This document shows, piece by piece, positions 60,784-64,000 of a stretch of DNA of 64,000 nucleotides. The stretch is from Delphinus delphis. Its lineage: Eukaryota > Chordata > Mammalia > Artiodactyla > Delphinidae. A program made the translations under genes and the position numbers. Positions within the stretch are counted from its first letter, which is position 1. The number at the start of each line of letters is the position of its first letter. Below the pieces are notes generated by a model. The model did no database searches. It saw only the letters and a list, made by a program, of their open reading frames with translations, and was not told the DNA's origin. The stretch is from the NCBI RefSeq assembly GCF_949987515.2, contig NC_082700.1:34125380-34189379 (forward strand), written 5' to 3'.

Positions 60784-61195
60784 TCTTAGTCCATTAGGGC
60801 TGCTATAACAAAATACCACAGATTGGGGAGCTTATAAACAAGAAAAATTGATTTCTCAGAGTTCTAGAGGCTGAGAAGTCCAAGATCAAGGCTCTAGCAT
60901 GGTTATATTCTGGGGAATATAACCCCAGAATACTCCCCAGAGAGTGGGAGCCCACTCTCTTTTTCATAGCTAGCACCTCCTCTGCTGTGTCCTCCTGTGG
61001 TGGAAGGGGCTAGGGAGCTCTCTGGAGTCTGTTTTATAAGGCACTAACTCATCTCATGAGGGCTCCATCCTCACGACTTAAGCCTCACCCAAAGGCCCCA
61101 TCTCTTAATACCGTCATCTTTGGAGGTTAGTATTTTAACACATAAATTTTGCAGGGAGTGGGGAGACACATTCAAATCATAGCATATAGTTAACT
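60784..61195 (-). repeat. MaLR LTR (MLT1/MST-like), antisense
   Basis: 'cttagtccattagggctgct' at the left end, 'gagaagtccaagatcaaggc', 'aaggggctagggagctctct', 'catctcatgagggctccatc' and 'ttcaaatcatagca' at the right end are the reverse of an MLT1/MST LTR. Better preserved than the others in the window. It contains two adjacent perfect hairpins (60907-60931 and 60939-60960). Confidence 0.85.
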
Positions 61196-61684
61196 AGTAG
61201 CCCTGGAAAACAGGTTAAAACAAGTGGAATAATAAATTATCCATATTGGGCCACTTTGGGAGGAATCTTTCCTGGGCTGAAAATTATTGACCCACTAATG
61301 CAAATTGCAAGAGCTGGACATTTTCTAGTAAAAACTTTTCAAAATTAAAAATAGCTACACAAATAAAAATATTTTAGGTATTTTGAATTATATGTCTCAG
61401 GTTCTTTCATTCAGTTGAAAATAGGAAGTGACTACTTTGTGACAGGAAATGTTCTAAAGTTGATGATCAAATGATAAACAAGGCAAATACATTTTAATCT
61501 CTGATGAAGCTTGCATTCTAAGTAGGGATTAAACAATCACAGAAGCAAACAAATTGATAAGTAGTGTTAGGAAGAAAATCAAATCCTGTAATGTGATAGT
61601 GTGATATATTTAATGTCAAGTAAAGGAGGTAGACCCAGGATAAAAATTGAAAATGAAAAAAAATTAAGGTAGGTATATTATTCA
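61196..61684. other. Mostly unassigned
   Basis: 61410-61620 may be a diverged old repeat ('gaagcttgcattctaagtag', compare 'gagcttacattctagt'); family not named. No gene. Confidence 0.4.
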
Positions 61685-62010
61685 GAATAGGCCAGGGTTT
61701 ATTTCTGTAACAAACAACTCTAATATATCAGTGTTCAACATCTAAAACTTATTTCTCATTCATGCTTTCTGTCCCACCTAGGTGATCAGGTGATGGTCAT
61801 ATAGTCACATAGGAACCTCATTGATGGATGCTAAAACATCTCATAGATGCACAATTTGAAGAATTTATTTTTTAATAAGAAAATGACTGAAGAGTCATAT
61901 ATGTGACTCACATTATTTTCCACACATTTTATTGTCTAGAACCTGTTACATGACACTAATTGAAAGAACATGGAAAGTGTAACAGAGCAGAGGGAAAATT
62001 TGGTAAGTTT
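61685..62010 (-). repeat. Old MaLR/ERVL-type LTR remnant, antisense
   Basis: 'ttctgtaacaaacaactcta', 'aacttatttctcattcatgc' and, further on, 'gaacctgttacatgacacta' and 'aacatggaaagtgtaac' fit the order of the same general kind of antisense LTR as at 19245-19730. Strongly diverged. Confidence 0.35.
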
Positions 62011-63605
62011 TACTGCAATCGATCAACCAGGAGCATGAGATGTCATAGGAACAAAGGTAAGAAAATTTTAAAAGAACGTAGGTTCATCTTTGCTGGCTGC
62101 TATTGACTTACAGTCAAAAATAAACTCTATGTGACAACATAGATATCATGGTAGAGTTACATATATAACTTATTGTCCAACTAGGTAACTTTGAGAATAA
62201 AAAGGGATACTATTAACCTTTAGTTAGAGCAATAAGTGTAAAGCAAGCTGCCTCATGAAAATTGGGAAGTGTGTTAATCCAATCATTGGTGACCTAAAAC
62301 CCAGAAGTTTTAACAAAATGTACAAGACCAAACCCTTATTATAGACGAATGAGTTGAGACTGAAAGAATGAGAATGAGACAGGGGAAATATGAGCTTAGG
62401 GATTTCTTCTGATAAGTCATTTTGTAAAGGGATCAGAAAAACAGGAAGCAGATGTCAAGTTATGGTTGATTTGTTTTTGTTTTTGCAATGGTAGAGGTTC
62501 TAAAGAATGTTTGTATTTCTGAATAGAATGATTAACTTATGAACTAAAAAAAATTTAAAAAAAACTGATGATGAAGTAGATACAGAAAGAGTATAGTAGA
62601 AGTGAAGTCCTTAGGAAGTACTGGGTAAGTTAGGAGAGGGTGATTTACTTAATAGAAACAATGCTACTTCTATAACAGGAGACAAGGCAGAGAGAAAAGT
62701 TTGAAAACAAGGTAGATCAATAAATTCTCTAATTTTCAGATTAAGGTATTTTCTTAAGGTTACTGCTCTTTTCTCAGTGGAGTATAAGACAAGGTTATTA
62801 GTGGGAACATTTACAGAAAAATAAAAATGTGTGAAATGTCATTTAGTGGGGTGGGAAAGTCAGTGATATAGTTATGTTGGCATTTATGTTGATATCTCAA
62901 TTCCACTACAACTATCAGTCTCATTTCAGGAAGTCCTATTAAAGGAGGGCCCATCTATCTGTGTTCTCTTGTCCTTCACTTATATATTAACTTGGAATTT
63001 TACAGAATTTCCTACAAATTTCCAAAATTTCCAAAAACCTCTGGGAAATGCAGGTATAATTACATATGCTCATGAATTAGACTTGGTAAGAATTCAACAC
63101 CTCAGTCAGAGCTGTACATGTAGTTCCAGGCCATATGTGTACACGGAGGTGAATTTTGAGGATGACATTATGCTCCACTGCCATTTTCACAACTGTCTCA
63201 TTAGTGGTGGAAGTGAAATGTTGATGATGGTCTTTGGTAGCAGAGATTTTTTGTGATCTGTGAAGTGAGTCCAGTCCTCCACCTGTGTTTTGCTGAGTGG
63301 TGAGAGTCTGGACAAACATCATCTGCTACAAAGTTTCTTTAAACCTAAAAGGTTAAAGTCTAATGGTTTACTCTTCAACAGTAATAGAGTTTTTCCTCAC
63401 AGGTACTTACATACTGTCAAGTTTCCTGGGAGAGGATGATTTTGGTATTAACTAGTGCACACACTGTATGTCAAATCAGTATTTCCCTGAATTTTATATA
63501 TGAAAAATAGAAGGATGGGAGGTGAAAGAAGATTACCCACATTTTATTTTTTCATGTAAGTCTATTAAAATATCATTATTCATAGTTAACTTAGGTTCAG
63601 GTGTT
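62011..63605. other. No gene or clear repeat
   Basis: Plain sequence. The 95-codon ORF at 62969-63256 and its antisense partner have no recognisable motif and are probably chance. Confidence 0.45.
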
Positions 63606-63940
63606 GACCTAAAACAAATAGACTGCCAGATGTTTCTGCAGCAAAGAAGTTTTTATTTGGGATCAGTAGAGAATTACAATTTGAGGTCTGCAAACATGTT
63701 GAGCCATGTGCAAATCCCCACATGGCAAAGAAGGAAAATGCTTTTATAGACAGAAAAGGGAAGCTGGGAGGACTGTAGTTAAGAAAGGCACGGCTTTTCA
63801 TTGCCTGAGTCCTTGCCAGGAATTAGAGGAGTCTTTCTTCTGTCTGTTGGGCTCTGCTATCTTTCCAGGGTGTGAGAGCTCCCCCTTCTGGTCTCCGACT
63901 CTATTTAATTGAGGTTTCTATTTATTAATATTTTACACAT
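63606..63940 (-). mobile_element. ERV LTR near right edge, minus strand
   Basis: On the minus strand: a TATA box tataaaag (antisense of 63741-63748), followed about 90 bp on by AATAAA (antisense of 63652-63657), with G/C-richer U3 sequence to the right. This spacing is LTR-like. It is a different family from the pair at 56.6 and 59.9 kb. Edges uncertain. 71- and 75-codon ORFs here show no viral motif. Confidence 0.5.
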
Positions 63941-64000
63941 AAAACAAAGGACACTTTAACACAAATTAGAAACATAATTTAATGATAAAAATCATTTGTC

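Noticed and set aside
62969..63256. 95-codon ORF, plus strand
   Set aside because: Irregular composition, no recognisable domain, and a similar-sized antisense ORF over the same bases; probably chance.
1..64000. Host protein-coding gene, operon, or bacterial-type signals
   Set aside because: No recognisable conserved exon set, CpG island or non-L1 protein domain was seen. Small or fast-evolving exons cannot be excluded by reading alone.

Overview
The window is mammalian nuclear DNA with no recognisable host gene. It is AT-rich, has long microsatellites, and is filled with LINE-1 (L1), L2, MIR, ERV/MaLR LTR and DNA-transposon copies of many ages. The most telling repeat is a SINE of about 210 bp derived from a tRNA gene. 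It begins gggcttccctggtggcgcag, carries pol III A and B boxes and ends in a ...ccgc-A(n) tail. Six near-complete copies and one fragment are present. This is the CHR-type SINE of whales, dolphins, hippos and their relatives. I saw no ruminant (Bov-tA) or pig (PRE-1) SINE, so a cetacean is the best guess (inference from the repeats only).

Layout. 0-2.6 kb: remnant of an old L1 on the minus strand, then plain sequence. 2.58-9.85 kb: L1-A, a near full-length plus-strand L1 with an imperfect 11-bp target duplication, decayed ORF1 and ORF2, and a nested SINE. 9.9-15 kb: L2 and old L1 pieces. 16-17.7 kb: L1-C, 5'-truncated, minus strand. 17.7-28 kb: mostly plain AT-rich DNA with a MIR, MaLR-type LTRs, one SINE and two old L1 pieces. 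28.1-35.9 kb: a nest in which an L2 is split by L1-B (full-length, minus strand, about 6 kb), L1-B is split by a SINE, and the L2 also carries a mariner-type MITE and (TA)n tracts. 36-44 kb: MaLR LTRs, a MIR, an old L1 split by a twin-primed (5'-inverted) L1-D, a Tigger-like relic and an L2 piece. 44.6-50.7 kb: short L1 fragments, one of them only the first 109 bp of an L1 flanked by a perfect 12-bp direct repeat, a probable LTR with a SINE inside, and old L1. 50.7-54 kb: plain DNA. 54-64 kb: old L1 split by an ERV LTR, two related LTRs in opposite orientation, a SINE lacking its A-tail, MaLR LTRs, and an LTR at the right edge.

Nothing here works as a gene set. The only coding regions I can name are L1 ORF1 and ORF2 remnants, all broken by stops, frameshifts or insertions. 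The value of the window is as a record of retrotransposition: nested insertions, target duplications, twin priming and atypical inserts. By my count the L1 and LTR copies lie mostly on the minus strand (about 21 against 7). That is compatible with the window being intronic to a plus-strand gene, but this is not proven. I found no convincing undescribed system. The most unusual items are the 109-bp L1 5'-end insertion, a 215-codon antisense ORF over the L1-A 5' UTR, and the two very different L1 5' UTRs. Repeat family names are from memory of consensus sequences; boundaries of old repeats are approximate.
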